Positions 29,786-38,576 of a stretch of 64,000 nt of DNA are shown in pieces. The position numbers and the translations under genes were made by a program. Position 1 is the first letter of the stretch, and every line of letters begins with the position of its first letter. The stretch comes from Hyphomonas sediminis. Its GTDB lineage: Bacteria > Pseudomonadota > Alphaproteobacteria > Caulobacterales > Hyphomonadaceae. The stretch is from positions 620,001-684,000 of the forward strand of contig NZ_JAIEZP010000001.1 of the NCBI RefSeq assembly GCF_019679475.1, in the 5' to 3' direction. The notes beneath the pieces were generated by a model. That model was not told the origin of the DNA. It searched no databases and worked only from the letters and a program-made list of their open reading frames with translations.

Positions 29786-30463
29786 TTATTTCTTCTTCGC
29801 AGCCGTTTTCTTGGCAGCAGCTTTCTTGGCAACCGGAGCTTTCTTCACGGCAACCGGAGCGGCTTTCACTTCAGCCTTGGCAGCGGCCTTTTTCTTGGCA
29901 GGCGCTTTTTTGGCTTTCGGGGCAGCCGCTTTGGCAGCCTTCGGAGCTTTGGCAGGCTTGGCCGCTTTCGGGGCTTTCGGAGCCTTCGGCGCTTTAGGTG
30001 CTTTCGGGGCTTTAGGAGCGGCCGGAGCAGCTTCTTTCTTCTCAGCGTCGTCGACGAGGCCGGTCAGGCCCTGCAGCAGAGCGTCTTGTTTCGCTTTGGC
30101 GAGGGTCGAGAAAAGCGCCGCGTCGGCTTTCGAAACAGCCGGGAGGGCTTTGTCGTAGGCTTTTTTGCCTTTTGCGGTCAGCGTGACCGATTTGGCGCGG
30201 GCGTCGGTTTTGGAGTCGGCGCGCTTGATGAGGCCAGCAGTTTCCATACGGGCAACCATGTCAGCGAGGGTCGAACGGTCGATGCCGGTGGCATTGACAA
30301 GGTCAGACTGGCTGACACCTTCGTTGCCGGAGAGGGCAGCGAGGACCGAAAACTGACGGAGCGTGACGCCGGCCGATTTCAGGGCAGCGGCGGAATGGTT
30401 TGCAGCGATCTGCTGTGCGCGGTGAAGCAGGTGGCTGGGCGAAGCGTTGAGGTTGAAGCTCAT
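29786..30463 (-). CDS. MarR-type regulator fused to a histone H1-like tail
   Basis: Residues 1 to about 140 form a MarR-type winged helix: helix-turn-helix GVSQSDLVNATGIDRSTLADMVARM, then a charged wing, and dimerisation helices on both sides. From about 141 to the end (225) the chain turns into a low-complexity Lys/Ala/Pro tail: a run of PKA units (about 149-167) followed by KAAAKK-type segments. Such tails resemble histone H1 and bacterial H1-like/AlgP-type nucleoid proteins and should bind DNA without sequence preference. The fusion may target the regulator across the nucleoid. No regulated gene is evident from position. It ends by a hairpin at 29733-29757. Confidence 0.88.
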   Translation of the reverse strand: MSFNLNASPSHLLHRAQQIAANHSAAALKSAGVTLRQFSVLAALSGNEGVSQSDLVNATGIDRSTLADMVARMETAGLIKRADSKTDARAKSVTLTAKGKKAYDKALPAVSKADAALFSTLAKAKQDALLQGLTGLVDDAEKKEAAPAAPKAPKAPKAPKAPKAPKAAKPAKAPKAAKAAAPKAKKAPAKKKAAAKAEVKAAPVAVKKAPVAKKAAAKKTAAKKK

Positions 30464-30615
30464 GATGGGATTCCTGTAAGTTAGAGGTCTTTAGGTTGGT
30501 GGGCGTCCTGGGGGACGAGACTGGGAAAGGGGCCGATCCGTGTTCCGCGGCGTTAACAACAACCCCGTAGGCGGATCAAACACATTCTCCATATAGGCGA
30601 CAGGATAAAGATTGG

Positions 30616-31185
30616 ATGACTGATCAATTGCCAACTCCTTACCACAACACAGATTTTCGGCTTGATGTGCCAGATGGGGACGATCGGTTGCGAAGAATCT
30701 GCAATCGCTGCAGTTTTGTTGATTACGTGAATCCTAAGATCGTTACCGGCGCGGTAGTAATCAAGGACGAACATATCCTCATCTGTAGGCGTGCAATAGA
30801 GCCACGCAAGGGCTTCTGGACCCTGCCAGCCGGTTTCATGGAAGAGGGCGAGAGCGTGGAAGAGGGCGCGATACGCGAGGCACGCGAGGAAGCGATGGCC
30901 GAAATCCGGATCGACGCCCTGCTCGGGGTCTATTCCGTGCCCCGAATTTCGCAGGTTCAGATCATGTTCCGCGCGCATCTATTGTCAGACATCGCGCCAG
31001 GACCGGAAAGCCTGGAAGTGAAACTGGTGCCCTGGCGGGAGATTCCGTGGTCGCAAATGGCGTTTCCGACGGCAATCTGGGCGCTGACACATTATGCCCA
31101 AACCCGGAATCAGGAGGTTTTCGTACCCTTTGGCAACCCGCCGGGTACGGAAAAGGTCACGCGGCAGTCGCTTCAGCTTCCCTGA
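30616..31185 (+). CDS. NUDIX hydrolase with an N-terminal zinc-ribbon-like motif
   Basis: The Nudix box GFMEEGESVEEGAIREAREEA lies at 73-93 and matches Gx5Ex7REuxEE. Ahead of it is RRICNRCSFVDYVNP, resembling the zinc-ribbon found in NUDIX proteins of the NADH-pyrophosphatase type, but only one CxxC is seen. The substrate may be an oxidised or nucleotide-linked pyrophosphate. The protein has 189 residues. It overlaps the converging yciB gene by 29 bases. Confidence 0.88.
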   Translation: MTDQLPTPYHNTDFRLDVPDGDDRLRRICNRCSFVDYVNPKIVTGAVVIKDEHILICRRAIEPRKGFWTLPAGFMEEGESVEEGAIREAREEAMAEIRIDALLGVYSVPRISQVQIMFRAHLLSDIAPGPESLEVKLVPWREIPWSQMAFPTAIWALTHYAQTRNQEVFVPFGNPPGTEKVTRQSLQLP

Positions 31186-31897
31186 GATGCTTCAGGGTGT
31201 AGGGCGTGTTCAGCGCGCCAAACAGGAAAACGATGACCATGTTGCCGAGCTTCCAGTTGGCCCAGACATCTTCGGCGTTCTTTGCGCCGAAGGTCAGGCC
31301 AAGGAATTCATAGGTTCCGGCAGGGGCCACCGGAATGCCCGCGAGTACGAGCGGGGCCTCGAAGCCCGGCGCGTAAGTGCGCCAGAGATATTCGTTCCAC
31401 ACCGCCATGGCGAGGAAGAACAGGCCCCAGCGGATGGCCAGCGTGCGCCAGGCAAAATCGGGAAGGTCGAACACTTTTGAGAAGAGCGACTTCCAGAGGT
31501 TCTTCCCGAACAGCAGCGGAATGAAGATCATGCCGGCCATGAAGATCTGCTGGATGGTGGGCTTCACATAGATGAAGGCCTTTTCCTGAAGCAGGATACC
31601 GATCAGGCCGAAGCCGCCGACGATGGCGGAGGAGAACAGCATCATCTGGGAAACCGGCTGGCGGCTGATGATCTGCTTTCCGAGGAAGCCGAGCATCAGC
31701 GCGATCAACACACCCGTGGCCCAATAGATAGCGGTGTCTTTATTGATCAGACCATCAAACAGCTCGACACGGCGGAAGATATTGTAGGTGAGGATGAAGC
31801 CGATCACCGGGACAAAATCGCCCCAGATCTGGTTTGCCTTGCCGGCGGCAGTGCCGATGCCATTGGCGGGCGAAGGCGGCGGGGTCATCTCGGTCAT
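31157..31897 (-). CDS. yciB: Septation protein A/YciB-type inner-membrane protein
   Basis: Six-helix membrane protein of 246 residues with the family motifs FVPVIGFILTYNIF, KPTIQQIFMAGMIF, PDFAWRTLAIRWGLFF and WNEYLWR. YciB (IspA/IspZ) is linked to septation and envelope homeostasis, and is conserved in alphaproteobacteria. The start at 31897 follows the pattern MTEMTPP. It overlaps the end of the Nudix gene. Confidence 0.9.
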   Translation of the reverse strand: MTEMTPPPSPANGIGTAAGKANQIWGDFVPVIGFILTYNIFRRVELFDGLINKDTAIYWATGVLIALMLGFLGKQIISRQPVSQMMLFSSAIVGGFGLIGILLQEKAFIYVKPTIQQIFMAGMIFIPLLFGKNLWKSLFSKVFDLPDFAWRTLAIRWGLFFLAMAVWNEYLWRTYAPGFEAPLVLAGIPVAPAGTYEFLGLTFGAKNAEDVWANWKLGNMVIVFLFGALNTPYTLKHLREAEATAA

Positions 31898-31967
31898 ACT
31901 CTTCCTTACGCGTTTTTGCGTCTTCCGGTTCAGCTGCGTAACGTCATGTCATGAACGAAATGTTCCG

Positions 31968-32828
31968 TCAGCCCGCGGCCTGCATCAGGACGAGGCCGGC
32001 GGCGAGCGTTGAAGCCGCAATAATCCGGCGTTTGCCGAAGCCTTCACGCAAGAGCCAGGCGCCGAGCGCGGCGGCGAAGACCACGGATGTTTCGCGCAAG
32101 GCCGTGACCATGGCCGCGTCCGTCAGCGTGTAGGCGTAGATCGCCATGCCATAGGACAACGCCCCAGCAATGCCGCCGATGACACCGGCGCGCAGCTCCT
32201 TGCGGAGGGCGGCAACCGCCCTGCCCTGTCGCTGCCAGAAGAGGACGATCGTGACGCCGACCCAGTCAAACAGGAACAGCCAGACCACGAATGTCATCGG
32301 ATCTGGCATGGCGCGGACGGCGCGCGTATCGGCCACCGCATAAAGACCAACGCCGAGCGCCGTCATCATGGCCCAGAAGAGCGCCGTGCGATCGAGGCGG
32401 CGAGCGTCCGGCGTCTGGGCGGTCGGAAAAGCAAAGACGAGGATCGAGGCGGAGGCGGCAACCAATCCGGCGATCTGAAGGGGCGCGAGACCCTCGCGCA
32501 GCCAGATGGCCGCAAACGCCGCTGTGGCCAGCGGGCCAAGACCGCGCATCACGGGAAAGACCAGGGACAGCGCGCCGCGATGCAGCGCCCGGATCGCGGA
32601 GAATTGATAGAACCAGTGGACGACGACGGAGATGGCAATCAGCGGCCAGGTCTCCGGCGGGGGAAGCGGCACGAAGGGCGCAAGTGGCAGGACACTGAGG
32701 CCCATCGTGATTGCCACGATGGCGCGCGCGGTGAGCACATCGCCGCCGCGTTTCACCATCACATTGGTGATCGCAACCGTGAGCGCCGACAGGAGGCAGA
32801 GAATAACCGGGAGGAGCGGGGCGGACAT
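31968..32828 (-). CDS. EamA-family (DMT) permease
   Basis: From the ATG at 32828 the product is 286 residues with about ten hydrophobic helices in two EamA repeats. Such proteins export metabolites (amino acids, sugars and others); the cargo is unknown. A reading frame extending 89 residues upstream lacks the family's features and runs into the promoter of the divergent amidohydrolase. Short gap to yciB suggests independent expression. Confidence 0.87.
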   Translation of the reverse strand: MSAPLLPVILCLLSALTVAITNVMVKRGGDVLTARAIVAITMGLSVLPLAPFVPLPPPETWPLIAISVVVHWFYQFSAIRALHRGALSLVFPVMRGLGPLATAAFAAIWLREGLAPLQIAGLVAASASILVFAFPTAQTPDARRLDRTALFWAMMTALGVGLYAVADTRAVRAMPDPMTFVVWLFLFDWVGVTIVLFWQRQGRAVAALRKELRAGVIGGIAGALSYGMAIYAYTLTDAAMVTALRETSVVFAAALGAWLLREGFGKRRIIAASTLAAGLVLMQAAG

Positions 32829-32946
32829 CGGCGCACCGATTAGGCCGGAATCGGACAAGGGGGAAGCGGCGTCAGGGTTTGACAGGCCCCACCCTTGCGG
32901 CATCCTCGCCCGAGAAAAAGAAGAGATGACCCGGAGGACTACGCAG

Positions 32947-34686
32947 ATGACAACCCATGACCTGATCATTCGCGGCGGCACCATCGTCGATGGCACCGGC
33001 GCTGAAGCGTATGAGGGGGACGTTGCAGTATCCGGCGGCGTGATCACCGCTGTAGGCAAGGTAAACGGCAAAGGCATCGAAGAGATCGACGCCAAAGGCC
33101 AGATCGTGACGCCGGGCTTTGTTGACCTGCATACCCATTATGATGGCCAGGTGACCTGGGGCGAGGAGATGAGCCCCTCGTCCATTCACGGCATCACGAC
33201 CGTGGTGATGGGCAATTGCGGCGTGGGCTTTGCGCCCTGCAAAAGCGAAGACCATGATCGCCTCATTCGCCTGATGGAGGGCGTGGAGGACATCCCCTTC
33301 CCTGTTCTCTCCCAAGGTCTGCCCTGGGCGTGGGAAAGCTTCCCCGACTATCTCGACTTTCTTTCCACGCGCCGCTTCGACACCGATGTCTGCGCGCAGC
33401 TGCCCCATGCGGCCTTGCGCGTGTTCGTGATGGGCGACCGCGGCGCCAACCGGGAAGATGCGACCCCAGAAGATATTGCCGCCATGGCCAAGCTGGCCAA
33501 GGAAGCGATGATGGCCGGGGCGATGGGATTTTCCACTTCGCGCACGCTGAACCACCGCACCTCCGATGGCCAGCCAACGCCGACGCTGACCGCCTCTCAG
33601 GCAGAGCTGGAAGGCATCGCCATGGGCCTTTCAGAGGCAGGCCGGGGCGTGTTGCAGTTTGTGTCAGACTTCAACGACCCGCTGAAGGAAGCCGCGATGC
33701 TGCGGCATCTGGTGGAAGTTTCCGGCCGGCCACTTTCGGTATCGCTGGCCCAATCGGATGTGGCGCCCAATGCCTGGCGCAAGCTGCTTGGCGCCATTGA
33801 AGCCGCCGCGAATGACGGCGTGCCGATCCGCGCGCAAGTGGCGCCCCGCCCTGTCGGCGTGCTGCTGGGGCTGGACCTGACGCTGAACCCGTTCACCGCC
33901 CACCCAACCTATCAATCGATTGCGCATCTGCCGCTGGCCGAACGCGTGGCAAGACTTCGCGATCCGGCGTTCCGTGCGCAGCTTCTGGCCGACGAGCCGA
34001 GTGCGGACAATCCGTTCGTCAAATCCACGCTGCGCAATTTGGGCAAGATCTTCCAACTGAGCGATCCAGTGAACTATGAACCCGGACCGGAGAGTACGCT
34101 GGCCGCGATTGCCGAAGCGCGTGGGATGACGCCGGAAGCCGTCGCTCTGGACCTGATGCTGGAGCGTGACGGGATGGGCGTGCTCTACCTGCCTTTCCTG
34201 AACTATGCGCAAGGCTCACTCGATCCAATCCTGGAGATGATGGAGAGCCCAGCCACCCTGCCCGGCCTTTCCGATGGTGGGGCGCATGTGGGCATGATCT
34301 GCGACGGATCGTTCACGACAACCATGCTGACCCATTGGGTACGCGACCGGATGAAGGGCAAGAAGCTCTCTGTTGAGAGCATCGTGCAGCGACAGGCGCG
34401 CAAGACAGCTGAATGGATTGGTCTGTGGGATCGCGGGCTGATTGCGCCGGGATACCGCGCAGACCTCAACGTGATCGACCTGGCAAACCTGAAGCTGCAC
34501 CTGCCAACCATCCAGCGCGACCTGCCGGCCGGCGGGCGCCGCCTGATGCAGCGCGCCTCGGGCTATACTGCCACGATCCTGAAGGGTGAGATCACCCACC
34601 GAGACGGAGACCCGACCGGCAAGCGGCCCGGCCGCCTCGTCCGCGGCGCGCGGGCAGCACCGGTTCAGGCAATCGCGGCGGAATAG
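32947..34686 (+). CDS. N-acyl-D-amino-acid deacylase-like amidohydrolase
   Basis: The ATG at 32947 lies behind GGAGG at good distance. The 579 residues show the D-aminoacylase layout: DLIIRGGTIVDGTGA start, metal-binding VDLHTHYDGQ (His62, His64), the GNCGVGFAPC segment (cysteine-bearing metal loop) and LSDGGAHVGMICD near the end. These enzymes hydrolyse N-acyl-D-amino acids or related compounds in the cytosol. The substrate is undetermined. No signal peptide is seen, in contrast to the lipoprotein amidohydrolase at 5956. Confidence 0.88.
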   Translation: MTTHDLIIRGGTIVDGTGAEAYEGDVAVSGGVITAVGKVNGKGIEEIDAKGQIVTPGFVDLHTHYDGQVTWGEEMSPSSIHGITTVVMGNCGVGFAPCKSEDHDRLIRLMEGVEDIPFPVLSQGLPWAWESFPDYLDFLSTRRFDTDVCAQLPHAALRVFVMGDRGANREDATPEDIAAMAKLAKEAMMAGAMGFSTSRTLNHRTSDGQPTPTLTASQAELEGIAMGLSEAGRGVLQFVSDFNDPLKEAAMLRHLVEVSGRPLSVSLAQSDVAPNAWRKLLGAIEAAANDGVPIRAQVAPRPVGVLLGLDLTLNPFTAHPTYQSIAHLPLAERVARLRDPAFRAQLLADEPSADNPFVKSTLRNLGKIFQLSDPVNYEPGPESTLAAIAEARGMTPEAVALDLMLERDGMGVLYLPFLNYAQGSLDPILEMMESPATLPGLSDGGAHVGMICDGSFTTTMLTHWVRDRMKGKKLSVESIVQRQARKTAEWIGLWDRGLIAPGYRADLNVIDLANLKLHLPTIQRDLPAGGRRLMQRASGYTATILKGEITHRDGDPTGKRPGRLVRGARAAPVQAIAAE

Positions 34687-34782
34687 TCCGTCAATCGGGA
34701 AGACCAATTGACGATCCCGGCCGGCCCCGCCGCGCCGGGATTTCTTTTGGCAGGTTGGATCAAGGAATGTTGTAAAGCTCGC

Positions 34783-34812
34783 TTGACATGACAAGGACAC
34801 TTGTCATATAGA
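34783..34812 (+). promoter_or_regulatory. Promoter overlapping an operator array for the XRE pair
   Basis: TTGACA at 34783-34788 and TATAGA at 34807-34812 with 18 bases between form a good vegetative-type promoter. The spacer holds TGACAAG-GACA-CTTGTCA (34789-34806), a perfect 7-4-7 palindrome. A second, imperfect copy GACAAG-GAAA-CTTGAC follows at 34811-34826, and GACAAGGA recurs at 34824, next to the ribosome-binding site AAGGAG (34827-34832). This is well suited to repression by the XRE regulator encoded downstream. Confidence 0.65.
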
Positions 34813-34840
34813 CAAGGAAACTTGACAAGGAGAGATCCCA

Positions 34841-35248
34841 ATGATCCGGCCAAAAGGCTTTCGAGCAGCCAACAAACGTTACCTGATGATCTTCGTGCCG
34901 ATGATGGCGCTTTATTGCGCAGCATTGATCTTTGCCATGACATTCATCGACATGAAGACGGCCTCCGCTGCAGCGCGGACCGGCGCTGCATTGGGCGTTT
35001 CTCTGCCGCTGGCCGCGATCCTGTGGTCGATTATGCGGCTCGTTCGTGAAACGGACGAATACACACGTTTGCGCCAGCTTCAGGCGCTGAGCGAAGCCGG
35101 GGTGATGTTGACGGCGCTGGTTTTTGTGCTGGGCTTCATGGAGCGCTTCAACGTGATCCCGGATATCCCGCTGTTCCTGTTCGGACCCGCCTTCTTCTTT
35201 CTCTACGGCTTTGCCCACGTTCGCCAGATACTTGGCAAGACGGTCTGA
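34841..35248 (+). CDS. Small four-helix membrane protein paired with an XRE regulator
   Basis: The 135-residue product has four membrane helices with the order LMIFVPMMALYCAALIFAM, ARTGAALGVSLPLAAILW, VMLTALVFVLGFM and LFLFGPAFFFLYGFAHV. Between helices 2 and 3 lies RETDEYTRLRQLQALSEA, a conserved-looking cytosolic loop. I do not know its function. It is directly followed by an XRE regulator gene, an arrangement commonly found for such proteins. Expression probably depends on the operator array upstream. Confidence 0.82.
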   Translation: MIRPKGFRAANKRYLMIFVPMMALYCAALIFAMTFIDMKTASAAARTGAALGVSLPLAAILWSIMRLVRETDEYTRLRQLQALSEAGVMLTALVFVLGFMERFNVIPDIPLFLFGPAFFFLYGFAHVRQILGKTV

Positions 35249-35259
35249 CGGAGGCGCTC

Positions 35260-35466
35260 ATGGAAAACACCATTCGTACCCTGAGGGCAGAAAAGGGTTG
35301 GAGCCAACAGCAACTGGCAGACCTGCTCGATGTATCCCGGCAATCGGTCAATGCCATTGAGACCGGAAAGTATGACCCGTCCCTGCCTCTGGCATTTGCG
35401 ATCGCCCGGCTGTTCGAGCGTCAGATCGAGGACATTTTTGACGACGGGCGGCGCGCAGCCGAATAG
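35260..35466 (+). CDS. Small XRE-family repressor-like protein
   Basis: A 68-residue protein with a single helix-turn-helix of the Cro/CI type (WSQQQLADLLDVSRQSVNAIE) and an acidic C-terminus (IEDIFDDGR), as in YozG-like regulators. It follows the membrane protein gene by 11 bases. It probably binds the TGACAAG palindromes at 34789-34826 and controls its own operon. Confidence 0.88.
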   Translation: MENTIRTLRAEKGWSQQQLADLLDVSRQSVNAIETGKYDPSLPLAFAIARLFERQIEDIFDDGRRAAE

Positions 35467-35472
35467 ACCGGC

Positions 35473-36714
35473 CTAAGCCTTGATCCCCACCAGCGCCTTC
35501 GCAAAGGCCTCCGCACTGAACGGGCGGAGGTCTTCTGCTTTTTCGCCGATACCGATGAAGTGGATCGGCAGGTCGTGCGCCTCGGCAATCGCGACCAGGA
35601 CGCCGCCTTTCGCCGTGCCATCAAGCTTGGTCATCACAAGACCCGTCACGCCGGCCGTATGCCGGAACGCCTCGACCTGGGAGAGCGCGTTCTGGCCAAC
35701 GGTCGCATCGAGCACCAGGATGACATCATGGGGCGCATCCGGATCAATCTTCCTCACGACACGGACGACCTTGGCAAGCTCCGACATAAGCTCCGCCTTG
35801 TTCTGCAGGCGGCCTGCCGTGTCGATCAGGACGAGATCGAGGTCTTCGGCTTTGGCTTTCTCCACCGCTTCATAGACGAGACCCGCCGCATCTGCGCCGG
35901 TATCCTTGGAAAGAACCGGAATGTCGGCGCGCGCGCCCCAGACCTTGAGTTGTTCGACTGCGGCGGCGCGGAATGTATCGGCAGCCACCAGCAGCGCTTT
36001 GGCCCCCTGATCCTTCAGCTTGGACGCAATCTTGCCGATGGTCGTGGTCTTGCCTGAACCATTCACGCCGACAAACATCACGATGCGCGGACGCGGACCA
36101 TCTGAAAAGTCGACGACTTTTTCGCGCGGCTTCAGGATGTCCGTGATTTCTTCAGCGAGGGCAAGCCGGATTTCGTCGGGGCCAATTTCCTTGTCGAACC
36201 GCTCTTTCGCAATCCCCTTGGTAACACGCGCGGCGACCTTTGCGCCCATATCGGACGTGATCAGAAGATCCTGCAGCTCGTCGAGCGTATCCTCGTCCAG
36301 CTTGCGGCGGCCCAGCGCAGCAATGCCTTCGGAAATCTTTGCCGTGGAGCGCGCCAGCCCCTGCCCCAGACGGCCAAAGAGACCCGGATCATTGGCTTCT
36401 GCTTCGGCGGCGAGGCGGGCGGCTTCCGCCGCTTCAGCGCGCAGGCGCTCATGCTCGCGGCGTTCTTCCAGAAGCTTCAGCTCTGCGGCGGCTTTCGCGC
36501 GGATGGCTTCATCTTCGGCTTCCTGCGCTTCGCGGCGCTGACGCTCTTCCCAGGCGCGGTTGGCTTCAGCAACCTTGCGCTCAATCTCTTCCTTTTCGCG
36601 CGCGGCGGCTTCCTGGGCGGCAAGCTCTTCGGCTGAAAGCTCGGGCGCTTTCATTGCCTCGCCGGCGGCCTTGGCCTCTTCGAGTTTCTTTTTCTTGCCG
36701 AACCAGAGGATCAT
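35473..36714 (-). CDS. ftsY: Signal recognition particle receptor FtsY
   Basis: FtsY is the membrane-associated GTPase that receives SRP-ribosome complexes. The 413-residue protein has a highly charged helical A region (about 10-107, rich in Glu, Arg and Ala), an N domain (about 110-205) and a G domain with GVNGSGKTTT (216-225), DTAGR, and TKLDGTAKGG. Its start overlaps the mtaB stop in an ATGA, so the two are coupled. Confidence 0.96.
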   Translation of the reverse strand: MILWFGKKKKLEEAKAAGEAMKAPELSAEELAAQEAAAREKEEIERKVAEANRAWEERQRREAQEAEDEAIRAKAAAELKLLEERREHERLRAEAAEAARLAAEAEANDPGLFGRLGQGLARSTAKISEGIAALGRRKLDEDTLDELQDLLITSDMGAKVAARVTKGIAKERFDKEIGPDEIRLALAEEITDILKPREKVVDFSDGPRPRIVMFVGVNGSGKTTTIGKIASKLKDQGAKALLVAADTFRAAAVEQLKVWGARADIPVLSKDTGADAAGLVYEAVEKAKAEDLDLVLIDTAGRLQNKAELMSELAKVVRVVRKIDPDAPHDVILVLDATVGQNALSQVEAFRHTAGVTGLVMTKLDGTAKGGVLVAIAEAHDLPIHFIGIGEKAEDLRPFSAEAFAKALVGIKA

Positions 36715-37985
36715 AAAGGTGTTCCGAGAAGCTGTTTGCCGTCATGGTCGGTTATCTGCACGGAGAGCATGCGTCCACCCTCCGCGTCCGGCTGACTGAG
36801 TTTGACCTGGGTGAAATCTGACAGGCGCGCCATCGTGCCACGCTCCACAAGGGCTTCGCGTTGCTGGCCGACATGGCGCTCAAAGTGACGTATCAGCGCC
36901 GTCTCCCCTGCTTCGCGCAAGCGCGCGGCGCGCGCCTTGATCAGCGGTTTGGCAAGCTGGGGCATCCGCGCGGCGGGCGTTCCGGGGCGCGGGCTGTAGG
37001 GAAAGGCATGCAGGAAAGAGAGGCCGCACTCCTCGACGAGGCGGAGCGAGTTTTCAAAATGCGCGTCTGTCTCAGTCGGGAAGCCCGCGATGATGTCCGC
37101 CCCCAGAGCGATATCCCGACGGATCGTACGCAGGCGCTCGGCGAGCGCGATGGCGTCCTCCCGGCTGTGGCGGCGTTTCATCCGCTTAAGGATCAGGTTG
37201 TCGCCATGCTGGAGCGAGAGGTGCAGGTAAGGCGCCAGGCGCGGCTCTGCCATCGCTTCGAGGAGGGCGTCATCCATCTCGATTGCGTCGATGGAGGAAA
37301 TCCTCAGCTGGCGGAGATCTGGCACGAGCTTCAGGAGACGCTGGACAAGATTGCCGAGTTGCGGCGTGCCCGGAAGGTCTGCGCCCCAGCTGGTGAGGTC
37401 AACGCCCGTCAGCACGACTTCATAATGCCCGCTGGCGACGAGGGCGCGCACCTGCGCCACTACCTCCCCCGCCGGGACGGAGCGGGAATTTCCGCGGCCA
37501 TAGGGAATGATGCAGAAGGTGCAGCGATGGTCGCAGCCATTCTGGACCTGCACATAGGCGCGGGCGCGCCCTTCCATCCCGTCGATCAGGTGAGCAGCGG
37601 TTTCCCGCACGCTCATGATATCGTTGACGCGAACCTTTTCTTCGCCGCCGAGCAGATCTGCCGGTTTCCAGGTTTCGGCTTTCATCTTGTCATGATTGCC
37701 GATGACGCGGGTGACTTCCGGCATCGCGGCAAAGGCCTGCGGATCGGTTTGCGCGGCGCAGCCTGTCACCAGGATCGGCGCGCCGGGGTTCTCGCGGGCC
37801 GCGCGGCGGATGGCCTGGCGGGCGCCGCGCACCGCCTCGGAGGTGACAGCGCAAGTGTTGATGATGACAGCCTCCTCAAGCCCCGCCTCCTGCGCATGGC
37901 GGCGCATCACCTCGGACTCGTAGGTGTTGAGACGGCATCCGAGCGTAATGACGGTCGGGCCGGAAGAAGGGGCGGTCTCTGCCAT
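36711..37985 (-). CDS. mtaB: tRNA t6A37 methylthiotransferase MtaB
   Basis: MtaB adds a methylthio group to t6A at position 37 of tRNAs for ANN codons. The chosen ATG at 37985 gives 424 residues. Cysteines of the N-terminal UPF0004 domain are at 17, 45 and 76. The radical-SAM motif CDHRCTFC is at 151-158 (two [4Fe-4S] clusters). A TRAM-like tail is partly present (QREALVERGTMARLSDFTQVKL). It is upstream of ftsY and overlaps it by four bases. Confidence 0.94.
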   Translation of the reverse strand: MAETAPSSGPTVITLGCRLNTYESEVMRRHAQEAGLEEAVIINTCAVTSEAVRGARQAIRRAARENPGAPILVTGCAAQTDPQAFAAMPEVTRVIGNHDKMKAETWKPADLLGGEEKVRVNDIMSVRETAAHLIDGMEGRARAYVQVQNGCDHRCTFCIIPYGRGNSRSVPAGEVVAQVRALVASGHYEVVLTGVDLTSWGADLPGTPQLGNLVQRLLKLVPDLRQLRISSIDAIEMDDALLEAMAEPRLAPYLHLSLQHGDNLILKRMKRRHSREDAIALAERLRTIRRDIALGADIIAGFPTETDAHFENSLRLVEECGLSFLHAFPYSPRPGTPAARMPQLAKPLIKARAARLREAGETALIRHFERHVGQQREALVERGTMARLSDFTQVKLSQPDAEGGRMLSVQITDHDGKQLLGTPL

Positions 37986-38043
37986 AAGCCCCGTCAGATC
38001 GCGCCGATGGGGCCGAAATGCAAGCGGCCAGGCCTGTTTTGCC

Positions 38044-38505
38044 TCAGCTCGGGGCCTGGCAGGTGCCCGTGCGGTGGCCAATCATCAGGAGATCGCTCTG
38101 GAAATCGAGCCCGTCGTTGGCCTCATTGTTCAGCTGGAGATGGGCGGAGAAGCTGTCGCGCGTGTGGCTGACAGAGAAGGCCAGCGTTCCGCCGACAAGC
38201 AGGCCGTCAAAGTCGCAGGAAACGCCAATCGCGACGCCATAGGGCAGCGCCTTGCTGCCTGTAGACACACAGCCTTCGAACATGGCGACCATGCTTTCAT
38301 CAATCAGGACCTCTTCATCGAGCGTCCAGCATTCGTCGATTGAGCTGAACTCCGGCGGCATATCAAGGACTTCGCCATCGGCGATGCCTCTGAAATAGGA
38401 GTCCTGATCAACGCGCCATTGGCCTTTGTTGACGCTGATCGACTGGGCCTGCGCGGCGAGAAGCGGCGCGAGGAAAGCGGAAGCCAGAAGGACAGGAAGG
38501 CGCAT
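38044..38505 (-). CDS. DUF3617-like exported protein
   Basis: The ATG at 38505 gives 153 residues with a signal peptide (RLPVLLASAFLAPLLAAQAQ). The GQWRVDQDSYF segment, four cysteines that could form two disulphides, and the beta-rich pattern resemble DUF3617 proteins, which are periplasmic and uncharacterised. The family call is moderate. It lies between dapF and mtaB on the same strand. Confidence 0.6.
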   Translation of the reverse strand: MRLPVLLASAFLAPLLAAQAQSISVNKGQWRVDQDSYFRGIADGEVLDMPPEFSSIDECWTLDEEVLIDESMVAMFEGCVSTGSKALPYGVAIGVSCDFDGLLVGGTLAFSVSHTRDSFSAHLQLNNEANDGLDFQSDLLMIGHRTGTCQAPS

Positions 38506-38576
38506 GGGGCGGGTCTCCGAATGTGTGCCGGCACAGAATGGCCTAGCGTGGCGCCGCCGCAAGCCCCCGGAAGGGT

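Noticed and set aside
30464-30615. A hidden small RNA or tRNA between the MarR-H1 and Nudix genes
   Set aside because: No cloverleaf or clear terminator was found; the stretch probably holds the two divergent promoters.
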